Counted from the first letter of the stretch, positions 36,264 through 49,059 are shown. The stretch is 64,000 nucleotides of DNA from Odobenus rosmarus divergens (GCF_000321225.1 NW_004450566.1:3347619-3411618), one strand, 5' to 3'. Program-made: numbers and translations. Notes: generated by a model not told the origin, from the sequence alone.

Positions 36264-36289
36264 AGCTCATGTTTGGAAACCACTTCCCT
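36264..36289 (+). mobile_element. MER5A right end
   Basis: AAGCTCATGTTTGGAAACCA resumes the MER5A terminus ('gctcaagtttgagaaccac'). Confidence 0.8.
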
Positions 36290-36439
36290 TGTCTCCACTT
36301 CCTATGCATGTTTTCTTTGTTGTTTTTCTTACTAACCCTCCCATTTCAGCTAAAACATTTTAATTTAATTCAAGTAACTAAACTGTGGCAGTGATTTTCT
36401 TTTAGGTTTCTCTGAATTCAGAGCTGCCATCTTCTAATC

Positions 36440-36690
36440 CTTTCCCATTTAGAGACAGAGTGATCTTCTAAAATGTGAACCTACTGTGATTATATTTCAG
36501 TGCCTAACAATTGCCCTTAGCGTAACATACAAATTCTTCCACATTTTGACAATGTCTTTCTCTTTAGATTCACTTTACTGCCACCATTATGTTCATTTTC
36601 AAACCTACCAAACTCTTACCAGTTGTATCTGCTCTTCCATATTTAGTGCTTGGTACTTGCTGAAACCTTTCCCACTTCTTCCTTCTTGTT
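36440..36690 (+). mobile_element. L2 fragment, left part
   Basis: GACAGAGTGATCTTCTAAAA, TAACATACAAATTCTTCCAC and GCTGAAACCTTTCCCACTTC follow the L2 consensus order ('agtgatccttttaaa...aaagtccttaca'). A SINE fragment follows; L2-like sequence continues to about 36960. Confidence 0.6.
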
Positions 36691-36694
36691 CTCC

Positions 36695-36800
36695 TCCTCC
36701 ACTGAGCAGGGAGCCCGATGTGGGGCTCGATCCCAGGACCCTGGGATCATGACCTGAGCCGAAGGCAGATGCTTAACAACTGAGGCACACAGGCGCTCCA
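36695..36800 (-). mobile_element. Can-SINE fragment without its 3' half
   Basis: Only the head and central body are present (ACTGAGCAGGGAGCCCGATG to CTGAGGCACACAGGCGCTCC). The CT-rich stretch and A-tail are missing at the left. This is the source of the 95-base copy beside the N gap. Confidence 0.88.
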
Positions 36801-37009
36801 TCTCCTTCTTTACTTTTAACTGGTAACTTCCACCCTGATTTAATTCTACTGTACAATTCCTTAAACTTAGAATTCTTGATCTAAAGTTGGTCATTTCCCC
36901 TTGTTGTTCATTCTCACCTCTCCCTGTTATCAACATTCATTATACTTAATTATAGTTAATTTTTAAGTTGTTTGTCCTCATACATCTCAGGTTAGGATTT
37001 ATCTGCCTG

Positions 37010-37145
37010 TATCCCCAGCATCAGAGCTTTAGTTTTCTCATCATTAAAATAAAGATATAATTGTATTTCTGGGATAGATGTAAAAATAAGGTGAAATCAC
37101 AGATTTAGCACAGTGCCATTATTACTACCTATAATGTGTTGAGTG
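37010..37145 (+). mobile_element. MIR-like remnant
   Basis: AGCTTTAGTTTTCTCATCAT, TAAAATAAAGATATAATTGT and ATTTAGCACAGTGCC follow the 3' half of MIR. Confidence 0.5.
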
Positions 37146-39039
37146 AATGAAATGTAACTATCCAGTTACTGCGAGTTTCATACTTAATACCACTTTAACC
37201 ATAATAGTAACATGGTTAACTATTTTGGTTATGGTTCAATATTTGTAAATTAGGAAGACAGTTATTCAAAGAAGTTGCATATACAGTGAATGGTGTCTAT
37301 TTTAATGTATATCAGGGTTGTTCAGTTTATTCCTGTATATAATATGTAGGGTAATTGACATGTGGGATTTACAGAAATCTCATTGGGAGCTCTTTAAAAA
37401 AAAAAAAAAATCTGGCAGACTGCCAAGGAAGAAGTATGATGCAGTGAAAACCAGTCAAAATAATGCTTCATTTAACATTGCAATCATAGATCCTTGGATA
37501 ATGAGTCTACCTACTTTTCTTGATGATGTACTGGTCTTGGAAGCACTCTGAAATTTTATTCAGAACTTAGAAGTTGTATCTCATAATTAGCAGGTGCTAA
37601 ATGGCTGGAATTGAATCTTTGGAAAATCAAGGTAAACTTGATGGGTAAACATTGGAATGTGCTATACTCAATGCATTAGTCCTATACTAAGCTAGCCAAC
37701 TTTTAAAGCTGCACAAAATGAATTTTATATATATATATATATATATATACAATAGATAATCAAGGATGTTACTGTTAATATTGGGTTTCTTTTCAAAATG
37801 ATCAGAATATCTAGAGATATACTTGGGAACATTGAATAACCAAGAGAAAGTTTTAATTTTTTTTTTCTCATGAGTTTTTTAAATAGTACAATGCCTTTTT
37901 TCTATCTATCCTGGAACTTCATCATTTAAAAAGTGTCATGTTATGATAAGTTTTTTGGTGTTGACTCAATTGGATTTTGTTGTGCTTTTCCAGTAAGCCA
38001 GTATGAAGTGGCTGATATTATCTGACATACGAATTACAAAAGATGAGTCACCTCGGGTTGACAAATTCAGTATTCATTTGTTTACTTCAGAGGACAGAAT
38101 GCGTTAAAGTGAAAAACATGCAGCATTAGCTGTGAAATATATTGAGAGGATGTACCAGAAAGGGAAAATAAAGTGTACTCATGGTACAATAGCCAGTAAA
38201 ATGATTTGGTTAAACAAAGATATCACATGTAAACTTAACGGATTTGCCATTTGATAAATATACGTTTTCTAAAAATATCTCAAAGATTTGTGTGCAAATT
38301 TATGTGCCACCTCATCCATGAACAAATGTACATTCTCTACTCATGTTGAGAATTAGTAGAAATTCTAGACATGTTACTAATTCTAATTAGTTACATTCTC
38401 TACTATGTTGAAAAGGCAAATACTCAAGAGTTGAAAAGGTTTTCCCCCGGATACTAGAATTAGTTGGGAGATGGGGCTACAAGTTCACATGTATAAGTAT
38501 GTCCCTACAAGGGGACTCTATGAAAGCACGAACTTCCCACTTTCACATTAGGCTGTTTGTCTTCAAGTTATTGAGCAGAAAGTTGTTTCAAAGGAAAACC
38601 CTTGAGGCCTTAAGATTTTGCCTTTTACTCGGGATTGTAGTTTAGTGTTCCTTGTAGGCTATCATGCTGCCTCTTCTCCTATGTCTTAGAATCCTTTCCC
38701 TGTCTTGGAATGGTTTTTGGAAGTGAAACTGACATCTCATACAAAGGTGAAGGGACCCTTAAAATTAATCTTGAAATATTCTAGTCAAATATGTTCTTTC
38801 CTCTTGTTTCAACTTTATCTTAAAATTCATTTCTTCTCCTTTGCAAAGAAAATGTTTGCACACTGTGCTGCATAAGAGCTTTCATGGCTGATGATGTGGT
38901 TTAGTGTTTGAGTTCTACCTCCTTTCAGGCAATTAATATCTCGAATTCTCTTTTGACCAACTCTAGAGGATTGTTCAGACACCTCTGTAATACTGAAAAA
39001 CTGCCATAATATGTCTCTGATCTTGAAATATGAATGGAA
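37146..39039. other. AT-rich sequence, nothing recognised apart from (TA)n
   Basis: No gene or named repeat apart from the TA microsatellite listed separately. Confidence 0.5.
37724..37750. repeat. (TA)n microsatellite
   Basis: About thirteen TA units. Confidence 0.95.
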
Positions 39040-39750
39040 TTCAACTATTTACTATCATACCAAAACACCATGTTAGTCTAGAACCTCATTAATTTCTTTC
39101 CTGAATTATTACAATAGAATCTTAACTACTTTTCTTCTGCCTCGACCCCTCATCAGTTTTTAAGAAAGAAGCCAGTGATACTGTTAAAATGTGTTTAATG
39201 CCACCATTCTGCCCAAGCATTGCCATGACTTGTAATCTCAGTCAGAGTTAAACCACACTATAAATATATTTGAGAGTCTTTGTAAGCTGGCTCCCCATCC
39301 CCTCTTCCTTCATTATTCCTCTTTTCCTCTCATTGACTCAGCCACATTGACTTCCTCTCTATTCCTCTACCATAACAGGACAACTCTCAACTGCCAGCCC
39401 TTAGATTTCCATTCCTTCGGCAGGAAATGCTCCTCTATAAAATGTACATAATCCCCACTCCCTCATTTCCTTTAGGTCTTTACTTCAAATTTAGATTCTC
39501 AGTGAAATCTTCCCTGATCATTCTATTGACAATTTTAACCATGTCCCTGACACTATGCTACACTTCCCAGCTTCATTCCCCCCTGGTTGTTATTATTATG
39601 CTAGTTTTCATAATTTATGTATCTTATTATTGCTTCTTTTCTTCACTGCAGTGTCAGTACTGTGAGGGCAGAGATTAGTTTTCTTTCTGTTCTCCACCCA
39701 CAGGATTATTCCAATTGCTTGACAAATATTTCTTTAATTGTTGTAAAGAT
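39040..39750 (+). mobile_element. L2, long fragment reaching the 3' end
   Basis: In order: GAAGCCAGTGATACTGTTAA, CTCAGTCAGAGTTAAACCAC, GTAAGCTGGCTCCCCATCC, AGTGAAATCTTCCCTGATCA, CTGTGAGGGCAGAGATTAG and TTGACAAATATTTCTTTAAT. This is the best-preserved L2 in the window. The 83-codon ORF inside it is incidental. Confidence 0.85.
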
Positions 39751-40199
39751 ATATGACTATTCTAATATACTGGCCACTTGCTGAGAAACTGAAACAATTT
39801 TGTCATAAAAAAATTATATGTATACATATATATGTAAAAGTGTTCATTGAAAGTGGATTTATTTTATAATCTCTTATTTTTTTATTGATAGTCACTGTTT
39901 TTGCATGGTTATGATATACACAGATTTCAGTTAGGACAGATTAGTTAAATAATACCGGTCTCCCAACATGGGTCAGATTTCAGTTGCTAGGATATATTAA
40001 CTGGGAGTAATTACGTGAAGTACAAACTTGACTGCCTTACCTGAGTCCATAAATCACTATGCAAATAACATAGATCTGCCTCATGATCAATACCAATCCC
40101 ATCACTTCTTTCAAAGTCTATTGAAAATTAGTCACCACACACATACTCAATTTATGCACAGACACTTAGCATGTAGTTGTACTGATTCTTTGTCCCTAG

Positions 40200-40615
40200 T
40201 GATAAGCCCATGTGATATTTTAAAGAAATGGGCTATTGAATTGGCCAACAAAGATGAAAGTTTAGCACAGAAATTAAAAGTGGTTAACACTTGAAGTAAA
40301 CTTTGAATCAACAGAAGTGGAATTAGAGAAGAAATAGCTGATCATGGGAATGTTGACACTGCTGTTAGGAACCTCTGGATACAGTGCCAACAGGGTGGAG
40401 TGAAGGCAAACTTAGAGACATAAAGGAGGAAAGCAGTCGTGAAGAAAAGGATGGAGAAGTCTCAGAGGAAGTGACACTGGCCAAAAAAATACACTAAGGG
40501 AATGCTGGAAACATTTCATGTCACCGAAAGGGCAAGGGATAAAATGTTACCACTGATCAAATTTAGAAAGGCATGTTACAATTTCCAAGACATATGAACG
40601 ATGCCCTTTCTTTGG
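40200..40615 (+). pseudogene. Decayed coding-like relic, unidentified
   Basis: One strand reads as protein-like sequence once several frameshifts and stops are ignored: DILKKWAIELANKDESLAQK in one frame, then FESTEVELEKK, GNVDTAVRNLWIQCQQGG and SEEVTLAKK, ending METFHVTERARDKM-like. Charged, helical composition and continuity across frames suggest an old coding sequence, possibly a pogo/Tigger-type transposase or a retrocopy. I cannot name it. AATAAATAAATATT at about 40713 could be a polyadenylation remnant. Confidence 0.35.
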
Positions 40616-41899
40616 ATCATATGACTAGAAGCTAAACACTGTTTAAACTACTGCTACATCAGAAGAAATAAAACACTTTAATCTCATTGTTTCTAATGTA
40701 AAATGCAGTGCAATAAATAAATATTAGTGTATTTTTAAAACTTTATTACGTATTTATAACGGACAGGATTTTTAAAATTTTGACAAAAAAAGTTAAAGTT
40801 CACAGGACAGTTGTTAAGATGATAAATTGCCCAGTAACTATTATGGTCCCCTTCTACCATGCAGATTGGGGAATATCATTAAGTGTTTGGGGGCTTACAG
40901 AGATTGATTATTTATTTTGTATCAGTTGATACAAATTGGTAGAAAGAAATTGAAAGGACATTCTATTACATAAATGTTAGGGGCACAGTTGCAGAGCTAA
41001 GAACACATAGTTTCTATTGATACTGTGTTTTTATGCTGGTAGCAATTTACCCTGGTATCAAGTAATTCAGCCATTTTTTTTAATGTGCATTTTTGTCTGT
41101 AGAACCGTAACACTAGAACTCTGAACCTTTTTACTCAAGAGGCTTTAAACCAGTTCACAGACCCCTAAGTCAACCCAATTTTTAGTACTTTGATTAATAT
41201 ACTATGTTTACCAAACTGATATTTTATCTCTATCATTTGCCTGCAAATGCAAGATCTTGGGTGGTTTGTATTTGGAGATTAGAGACAATAGCATTTAGTT
41301 AAGATTTTACTATTTAAAAAGTACTCTATCTATATTATTTAATTTGATTTTACAGATTTAGAAATAAAGTGACTGGAATGTGGGCAGATTCAGTGCCATA
41401 TCATCAACTAAGTTAATAAAGATAACATGTTTTTGTAAGTGTAATTCTCATATGCTTTCTAGTATGTAATGCAAACTGAACTATAATATATAAAAACCTT
41501 TTTTTTCCAGTCTAGGACATAGTCTACATGCTGCACTGAGGTGATTTCAGGCTTTAATTGGTATTTATGAACTTTGTGATTAGTGTTGTTTTTAACATTT
41601 TGGATGATTTCTGACAAGCTCCTCAGTCGTTTTCCTTCTTATAATTACTGCTTACTGACTCTATGCCTATTTGTAGAATAGAGTTTTATCATTAGGGCAT
41701 CACATATCTACTTTATATTGTTTCTTCTTCATTTGTAGTACATCCACACAATCCAAACCAACCCCATCCAGCCTTCAAACCAGGGTAATCAGGCATTAAA
41801 CAATGAATGTTTAAATCAGGCATTAAAAATAAATGTATTTCCAGCACAAGGAGATTTTCATTGAATTTCCAGAATCACTGGTAAATTCTATTATTATTT

Positions 41900-42630
41900 T
41901 TTTGTTTTTAAAATAAGGTTTTAATTTTAAAATTAATTTAGACTTATGGAAAAGTTGTAATACAGAGTTGCCATTACCCTTATACATAGTTTCCCTTTTT
42001 AATAACATATTAGTATGGTACATTTGTCACAGATAAAAAACTGATATTGACACATTATTATTAACTGAAGCTCATGCTTTATACAGATTATTTTAGGTTT
42101 TTAAAAATTTAATCTTTTGTTTGTTTGTTTCAATATCCCAACTAAAATATACCATTATGTTTAGTTGTCATGTCAGATTAGGTTCCTCTTATCTATAACA
42201 ATTTCTCAGATTTTCTTTGTCTTTGATGACCTTGACAGAATTGAGGATTATCAGATAATTTGTACAATGTTCCTCAATTGGGATTAGTCTGAAATTTCCT
42301 TTGATGATATTGAGGTTATGGGTTTTTGGTAGGGAGACCATGGAGGGAAATGCCATTCTCATAACATCACATCAAGGGTAAATGCTGTCTATATGATGTT
42401 ACTGATGATGTTTTCATGATCATCAAACCAAAGTCATGTTTGCCATATTTCTTCACTATAAAGTTATTCTTCTGCCCCCATCCCATACTATACTTTTGAA
42501 AGGAGGTCACTATGCACGGCCTATACTTAGGGACTGGGGAGATATGCTTGCCTTACTTGAGGGTGAAATATCAGCATAAATTACTTGGAATTCTTCAGGA
42601 TGGGAGATTTGTTTATTCTTTTTGACTTTT
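41900..42630 (-). mobile_element. Ancient L1 (L1M) 3' UTR, left part
   Basis: TTGTCTTTGATGACCTTGAC, GGGTTTTTGGTAGGGAGACC, TATTTCTTCACTATAAAGTT and TAGGGACTGGGGAGATATGC are the antisense of a well-known L1M 3' UTR. A SINE at 42631-42819 interrupts it. Confidence 0.8.
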
Positions 42631-42819
42631 TTTTTTAAAGATTTTATTTATTTATCTGAGACAGTGTCAGAGCACAAGCAGGGGGAGGGGTAGAGGGAGA
42701 GGAAAAAGCAGACTCCCTGCTGAGCAGGGAGCCTGATGTGGGGCTTGGTCCCAAGACCCGGAGTTCATGACCTAAGCTGAAGTCAGATTGCTTAACCCAC
42801 TGAGCCACCCAGGCACCCC
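42631..42819 (-). mobile_element. Can-SINE nested in L1M
   Basis: TTTTTAAAGATTTTATTTAT, GA-rich stretch, CCCTGCTGAGCAGGGAGCC, then ACTGAGCCACCCAGGCACCC. The flanks TATTCTTTTTGACTTTT (42614-42630) and TATTCTTGTCAACTTTT (42820-42836) form a 17-base imperfect TSD. Confidence 0.93.
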
Positions 42820-44625
42820 TATTCTTGTCAACTTTTAAAATTTTATTTAATCATTTATTTATATCACTATGGACTAATAGATATTTATTTTATACTTTAA
42901 GTTATAATTAAATTATCCTTTAAAAAATCTGTTGCTGAATTTTGTCCAGCCTTGGCCATTGGGAGCTTTTCACAGTTGGCTTCTATATGGCTTTTGTTTT
43001 ATGTTTGTTTGTTTGTTTGTTTTTCTTTTCAACATACTCAATCATTATTTATTTCTTTTTGAGCATTTCTTTATTTTCTGGCATTACAAGATACTCAAGG
43101 CACATCTTGTATATCCCATGCCCTCCAGTGCTAGAATCAGTCATTGCTCCAAAGTGTTTCAGTTCCCTTTTTTGGAGAATAATATTAGAAACCAAGATCT
43201 GGGCAATAAGTGTGATCATTGTTGTCAGGATGTTGATACTTCCAGGTTCTTGGGTGACAGAATAAGGAAGTACATGTATATTAACTCAAGTATACACTCA
43301 TGTGCATAATTGTCTCTCTGTGTGTATATCCATCTATATCTGTATTTAACTAAACATGAACTCATATAGATGCATAATACATTACCATGTGGATCTTTCT
43401 AGCCTTCTCCCATTAACTGTCTCCATCAGCCCACTTCAACAGTTAAGAAGCCTGCCTTCTACACTCTGCAATTAACTTGCTTATTTTTTCAGTTACATTA
43501 TCCATGTATAGCAGTTTCCAAATTGTTACCCTCTAACTCCATGGAAAATAAATTTATCAAGTAGAATACAGTCCTTTATTCTTATAGCCACACTTATTTC
43601 CTGAACATCTGACATCAATGACCTCCCCACCCTTTTGAGTGAGGTTATTTCATACATTTATAATACAGTTAGAGGGTTTGGGGGGGTTGTTTGTTTGTTT
43701 TTGTTATAGTCCACATTCAACGCTAGGAACTCCCTACTTCCTAAAATATTTTTTTAGATTCTCTTATGTTAAGGTTTATTTTTGTCCTGTAAACTTCCTT
43801 TATTTTTTGATAAATGCACAGTTGCTTGTACCCACCATTACCGAATCACATAAAATAATTTAATCACCTTACTCTTTGTCTATTTAGTTCTTCCTTCTCC
43901 CAAGGCCCCAGCAACCACTGGTATGTTTATTATCCCCATAGTTTTTCCTTTTCCAGAAACTGATGTGAAACAAAACAATACAATAGTTTTTTCAGACTGA
44001 CTTCTTTAACTTAGAAATAAGCATTTATGAATTATCCTTATCTTTGTATGGTTTCATAGCTGATATCTTATTATAGCTCAAAAGTACTCCATTGTATGTT
44101 TTCTAGTTTGTCTATTTATTTACCTGTTGAAGAGCACCTTGATTGCTTCCAGTTTGGGGAGATTTTAAATAAAGTATGTATAAACATTGGCATGCAGGTT
44201 TCTGTGTGAACATAAATTTTCAAATGAGTTAAGTAAATACTTAGGAGTAGGATTGCTGGATCATAAACTCTATTTCGTTTTTGAACAGTCTGAGAAACAA
44301 GCTATGAATGAGAGTTTCAGTTGCTCTATATCTTCTCCAGCAAATTGTATTGTCCATTTTTAATTTTTGTCTATTCCAGTAGATGTGTGGTAATATCACA
44401 TTGTTGTTTTAATTTGCATTTTCCTAATGACAATGTTGAGCATCTTTTCCTATGCTTATTTTACATCTATATGTCTTCTTGAGTCAAGTGTCTTTATAGA
44501 TCTTTTGCACATTTTATAGTGGGCTTGTTTTTATTGTTGGCTTTTAAGATTTCTTTATTTTGGATGCACCGCTTCTATTGGATGTTTTGCCAATTTGTTT
44601 TCTAGTCTGAAGCTTATATTTTTAT
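42820..44625 (-). mobile_element. Ancient L1 (L1M), long right part: 3' UTR into ORF2
   Basis: It starts with 3' UTR motifs (CCAGCCTTGGCCATTGGGAG, TTTTCTGGCATTACAAGATA, AGAAACCAAGATCTGGGCAA). It then passes through the antisense of the ORF2 end: TACTTAGGAGTAGGATTGCT, GACAATGTTGAGCATCTTTT, TGTCTTCTTGAGTCAAGTG. With the left part it spans about 2.7 kb, the longest single old element here. The two overlapping ORFs of 125 and 107 codons at 42932-43309 lie in its 3' UTR and are incidental. Confidence 0.85.
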
Positions 44626-44964
44626 ATACTTCATTCCTCTCCAATGCTCTCAAATGTATCTATTGAAAATAAGAACCAATTTTAGTAACTGGAAGAACAA
44701 AGATCAACAAATCATGCTCTTCTTTTATTGCCCCCTGTAATGATGTAAATATTCTCAACTTACTTCCTCTTGGTCATTCTGGTTCCATTAGTATTCTATA
44801 ACAATTGCTGGAATAAGTGGCTTGTTATTTTTATGCTCTTCAGAATACTTAATGTCTGTTTGAATTTTAGTGATGAAGATAGTATTCCATAACATATGAT
44901 TAAATCTTTAGTTGAGAAATTGCATATATATTTATAATTAACTGTGGGTGGAACTAACATACTG

Positions 44965-45150
44965 TTTTTGGAAAACCTACTGACCTAGGCATTATGATTT
45001 CCAGATTAGAGTTCCTGATCTTTTATTAATCAACTGTGCTACCTCTGATCAATTATTTTACCTTTCTCAATCTCAGTTTTCTCAGATTCAACTTTGCTAG
45101 GTTATCTCAAAGTGACTGTCCCATTCCATGGTGTTCTATACCTTTGCCAG
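44965..45150 (+). mobile_element. MIR SINE
   Basis: TCAACTGTGCTACCTCTGAT, AATTATTTTACCTTTCTCAA and TCTCAGTTTTCTCAGATTCA match the MIR core and 3' half. Confidence 0.65.
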
Positions 45151-45599
45151 AGATTAAGCTTGCAACACCTGTTATGCTGCTGTCTGTATTTCGGATATGA
45201 AGGAGATTGATACAAAGAGAAGAAAGAGAAGAGGTATATTTGTGATTTGGAAAGACATTATCATAGTTGTAGGGAATATTGGATATTGTAAACTTTTTTC
45301 CTAAGATTGTCTTGATTTGACATTAAAATTAAATATAAGTGTATATCTAGCTGTTTTTATTTTATTTGTGAGATTACCAAATAATATGTTAAGAATTTTT
45401 ATTTCACAGAGCTGATTTGGAATCCTATTTAGCTTGCTCTTTTATGATATACAAAGATGTCTTGATTCATCTGAAAAGCTTATGGAGTGATATATATTCC
45501 CAGTATCATTCAAACCATTTGCTTCTTTGTTGTGTCCTTATAACTTAGTAAGAAATACTAGTGGTAAAATATTTCTTAAAATTTTGTTTTGTTATTTCT

Positions 45600-45715
45600 A
45601 GAAACATGTTTCCAATTAATCTTCTCAATACCTTTCATGATTGGTACTGTCACCATTTTAAAGATAAGGAAACTGAAGATTATAAAATGTAGGCAAATTA
45701 ATCAAAACCAGCTTC
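45600..45715 (-). mobile_element. MIR-type remnant
   Basis: CACCATTTTAAAGATAAGGA and AACTGAAGATTATAAAATG, then GCAAATTAATCAAAAC, match the antisense of the MIR 3' half ('ccattttacagatgaggaaactgag'). Confidence 0.6.
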
Positions 45716-46654
45716 ATTTATGCTTTCGATTATATTAATCTTTCCATTAATCTCTACATGGTGCTATTAATATGGGAGTTATAGGCATCAATTCCAATGA
45801 GGGCAAGGAGATAATGTAAGTGATGCTGATTGGTTGAGAGAAAGATAATAAAAGCATCATGATAAATGACAGCTGATAAATTAGCCTTAGGCCATTCTTG
45901 CCCACTTTAAGATATAATGTTTTTCAAATACACTAGCATGTCTTCTCTTTCTCCTCCTTCTCATTCTTCTTGTAAAAGAATGAAATCTAAAAAGCAGTCA
46001 TGTATCTGAAATATCTGAATTATTCAATATTTGCAGCTAATACAAAACATGTTCTGACATCTTGGTAGACCACATGTCTGATGTGTTGTCTGGCTGTAAC
46101 TTGTGTGCTAGTAGTTTCTGAGATGTGTTTTAAAGAAATAGCAGGAATCATTGTAATACTGCTTTTGGTCAACCAGCATGTACACTGACAGGTGCCTCTC
46201 ATGGAGCACTGGCTAGGCCACACTGTACGTATATATGCCTCCATTGTGCTCATGTTTTGTCATTTACTTCATACTCTTTGTATTTTATTCTATAAGAACT
46301 ATAAAATCCTTGATCTATACATAATAGAGAGTTCCCAATTCCCATGACATGTAATGGAAAAAACATTAAAAATGTCACCTTTAGATGACTAAAATAATAG
46401 ACATTTAGAAATTAAATCATGCTTGATTTATTTTTCAAGTATTTTCTCAATTTGCCATAAAAGATAAATAAATAAAACCACAGGCAAAAACAACAGGCAA
46501 TAGAGTGATAGTCTTCCTGATTGGCGTTTCTTGCCAACAACTTTATTAAAATTGAAAACTCAGATGCCTCACACATACTAAATATTTCATAATTAGACAT
46601 ACTCTCCTCCAGAGCTCTTGACACATTTGATCGACTTTAATGTGTTAGTCCACA

Positions 46655-46760
46655 GCTACCTCTTTCAGATAAAAACACATAATATCTCATTTTATTGATA
46701 AGGGATTGGTACCAGAGAACTCACATAACTTCCCAAAGCCACACAGAGATTTTTTTTTTC
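46655..46760 (-). mobile_element. MIR-type remnant, weak
   Basis: CTCATTTTATTGATAAGGGA and CATAACTTCCCAAAGCCACA resemble antisense MIR. Confidence 0.45.
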
Positions 46761-47008
46761 ACATGGTAACTGTTATTATGGAGTAGAAACTCAACTATTT
46801 GAATATTATCACAGAAATACATATATTTTTAATTTTGCCTTTTTTTAAAAAAAAATGAAATCATGGACAATCTACAATAACATCAAAGAAGATTTTACAA
46901 GTTTCCAGATTAGTTCCCCATTTTAATTACAAAGAAGGGTCAATCAGATTATTTGGGAAGAAAAGTGTATAAGAAGACACAGCAAATGGGATTGTCTTAA
47001 ACTGTAGC

Positions 47009-47032
47009 CGTGTGTGTGTGTGTGTGTGTGCA
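47009..47032. repeat. (TG)n microsatellite
   Basis: GTGTGTGTG run of about eleven units followed by CATGTGTATG. Confidence 0.92.
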
Positions 47033-48312
47033 TGTGTATGTTATGGTGTCACATGGGTTACAATTAGGGATTCTTTCGGGCGACATTTAATGTTCTCTGA
47101 CTGAGAAGCTTACCTAGATTTCCTGATTTCCTTTCTTATTATCTACCTGATCTTGTAAGCTTCTTGTTTTAAATGGCTTCTGTAATTTTGCTAGGTTGCC
47201 CATTCTGAATTCAATTGAAAAAAGTAATTTCTATTGAATGATTTCATTCATTTTAATTTATCAATCTAAGTGGTTTTTGATTTTTGAATTATTGTAGTAT
47301 GAACTACTTTCCCATTCAATTTCATACCAAGATTTGGAGAGATTGAAGGCCTTTTAAATGACATTTTAAAAAATAAAATCCTTATGGTTACTTCTTTCCG
47401 TATGGATGCAGTTTTTTTCTCCCTGTAAAGCCATTCACATATCCACCTACTGCATATATATCCATCAGGAGATATGTTTGTGAATTTAACCTAGCGATCT
47501 ATAAATAGTCTGAGTTGAATATGTTACAAATTATACAAGTTACCTAGTTTCTTTAAATAATATGATACAAAATATGAATCTCAAAGCTTATTGACTTATC
47601 TTTTAAAGTTGGAAACCTGCTTAGATTTTATTGAAGGAAAATCCTAAAATGATAATCACTGTATAATAATTTATTATACCAAATACTCTGCATAATATGG
47701 TTCTAATACATTAAAAAATCTTCCATTTCTATAACTGTTAAAACTAAACCACTGATACTAGTTTTATGATTTTACATATAATAATAATTACATAAATAGT
47801 TATAACTATAATTTGGGAATTTATGTAAACTAAGAATAATGATACAGAACTTTAATATATAATACTTTGCATTTTACTTTATATTAGAGCAAGAAAACCA
47901 CATGTTTAATATTTGCTGCTATCTTTCTTGGTAATCTTCTGTAGTCAGTTAGGCTGTATTATCAATATGAAGTAAAATCTTTTTAATACTCCAGTTCATA
48001 TTTGAAAATATCCATTCTGCTTTATCTTTGTTCAGAACTCACCTTACTCTTGTTAAACCGCCGAAGAGTAGATAAAGAGGTTTTCTATTTGTTTTTTGTG
48101 TCTCATTTATCTGTTTCATACCAGTTAATTTCCTTTTCCATAAGAGAATCAGATGTGTTTTCCTCAGTTTTGTCATCTAGAGACATTGCTTCTCTTCCTC
48201 TTTACTGCTCAAGAAAGAGAAAACTATTATTTCCAAATATCTTTGATTTTTTTTTTATTTTAAGGAATGTTATATTAGAAATGAATACCCGGATTTGTAA
48301 AATATTAGTCTT

Positions 48313-48515
48313 TTCTTTTAAAGATTTATTTATTTATTTGACAGAGAGAGAGAGAGAGAGAGCGAGCACAGGAACACAAGCAGGGGGAGTGGGAGAGGGA
48401 GAAGCAGGCTTCCCGCGGAGCAGGGAGCCCAATGTGGGACTCGATCCCAGGACCCTGGGATCATGACCTGAGCCGAAGGCAGATGCTTAATGACTGACCC
48501 ACCCAGGCGCCCTAC
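48313..48515 (-). mobile_element. Can-SINE, reverse orientation
   Basis: AAGATTTATTTATTTATTTG, (GA)n, CTCGATCCCAGGACCCTGGG, then ACTGACCCACCCAGGCGCCC. A perfect 12-base TSD, AATATTAGTCTT, lies at 48301-48312 and 48516-48527. The 154-codon ORF at 48002-48466 runs from AT-rich flank into this SINE and is not a gene. Confidence 0.95.
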
Positions 48516-48656
48516 AATATTAGTCTTAACAGGAGGATCCTGGGCAAGAAGAGAGGATATATTGAAAAATAATGACTGCAAATTAAGATCCTCATACAAC
48601 CAAAGACAAAGGATAATTGAGGTCAGAAAGGAAAGAACTAAAAGGAATTAAGCCAG

Positions 48657-48681
48657 CAGGTTAAAAAGAGTGCAGTGAGTT
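48657..48681. repeat. 25-base repeat, copy 1
   Basis: Matches 50080-50104 with one mismatch (C/T at 48673). Confidence 0.9.
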
Positions 48682-49059
48682 ATCAGTTGAGCCTAAACTG
48701 GGATTCAAGCCCTTGCAGAGCTCCTCTCCGAATGCATGGATGTACGCAGTGAGAGTGGATGAGGGAGACTGAACGCAACGTCTGTGTGTCTGGGTCCCTT
48801 GCTGAGGTGTGGAGAGATGGAGATCCACTGATGTCTCCTGCCACCCAAGCTCCAAAGACCATGCCTCATTTCTATGGAGAGTGAGCTTGACCAAAGCAAA
48901 ATGAGCCATGTGTATGAAAGAGTCTATAAAATTCAAGATGCAGAAATTAGGCCAGGTGACACAGATTTCAAGAAAGTGACACATTTCAGACTTTCTTCAG
49001 GAGGACACTCTGGTCCCAGCAGTGACACACAAGCTTTGATTAACAATCCAGGGTTTTTC

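Larger units (their letters stand above)
45716..48300. other. AT-rich sequence with one weak MIR and a TG repeat
   Basis: No coding signal. ORFs at 46020-46253 and 46412-46624 are chance frames. Confidence 0.5.

Noticed and set aside
42932..43309. Two overlapping ORFs of 125 and 107 codons
   Set aside because: They lie in the antisense 3' UTR of an ancient L1 and no protein similarity is apparent.
48002..48466. 154-codon ORF, the longest in the window
   Set aside because: It runs from AT-rich sequence directly into a reverse-oriented Can-SINE. No family resemblance and the C-terminus is translated repeat.
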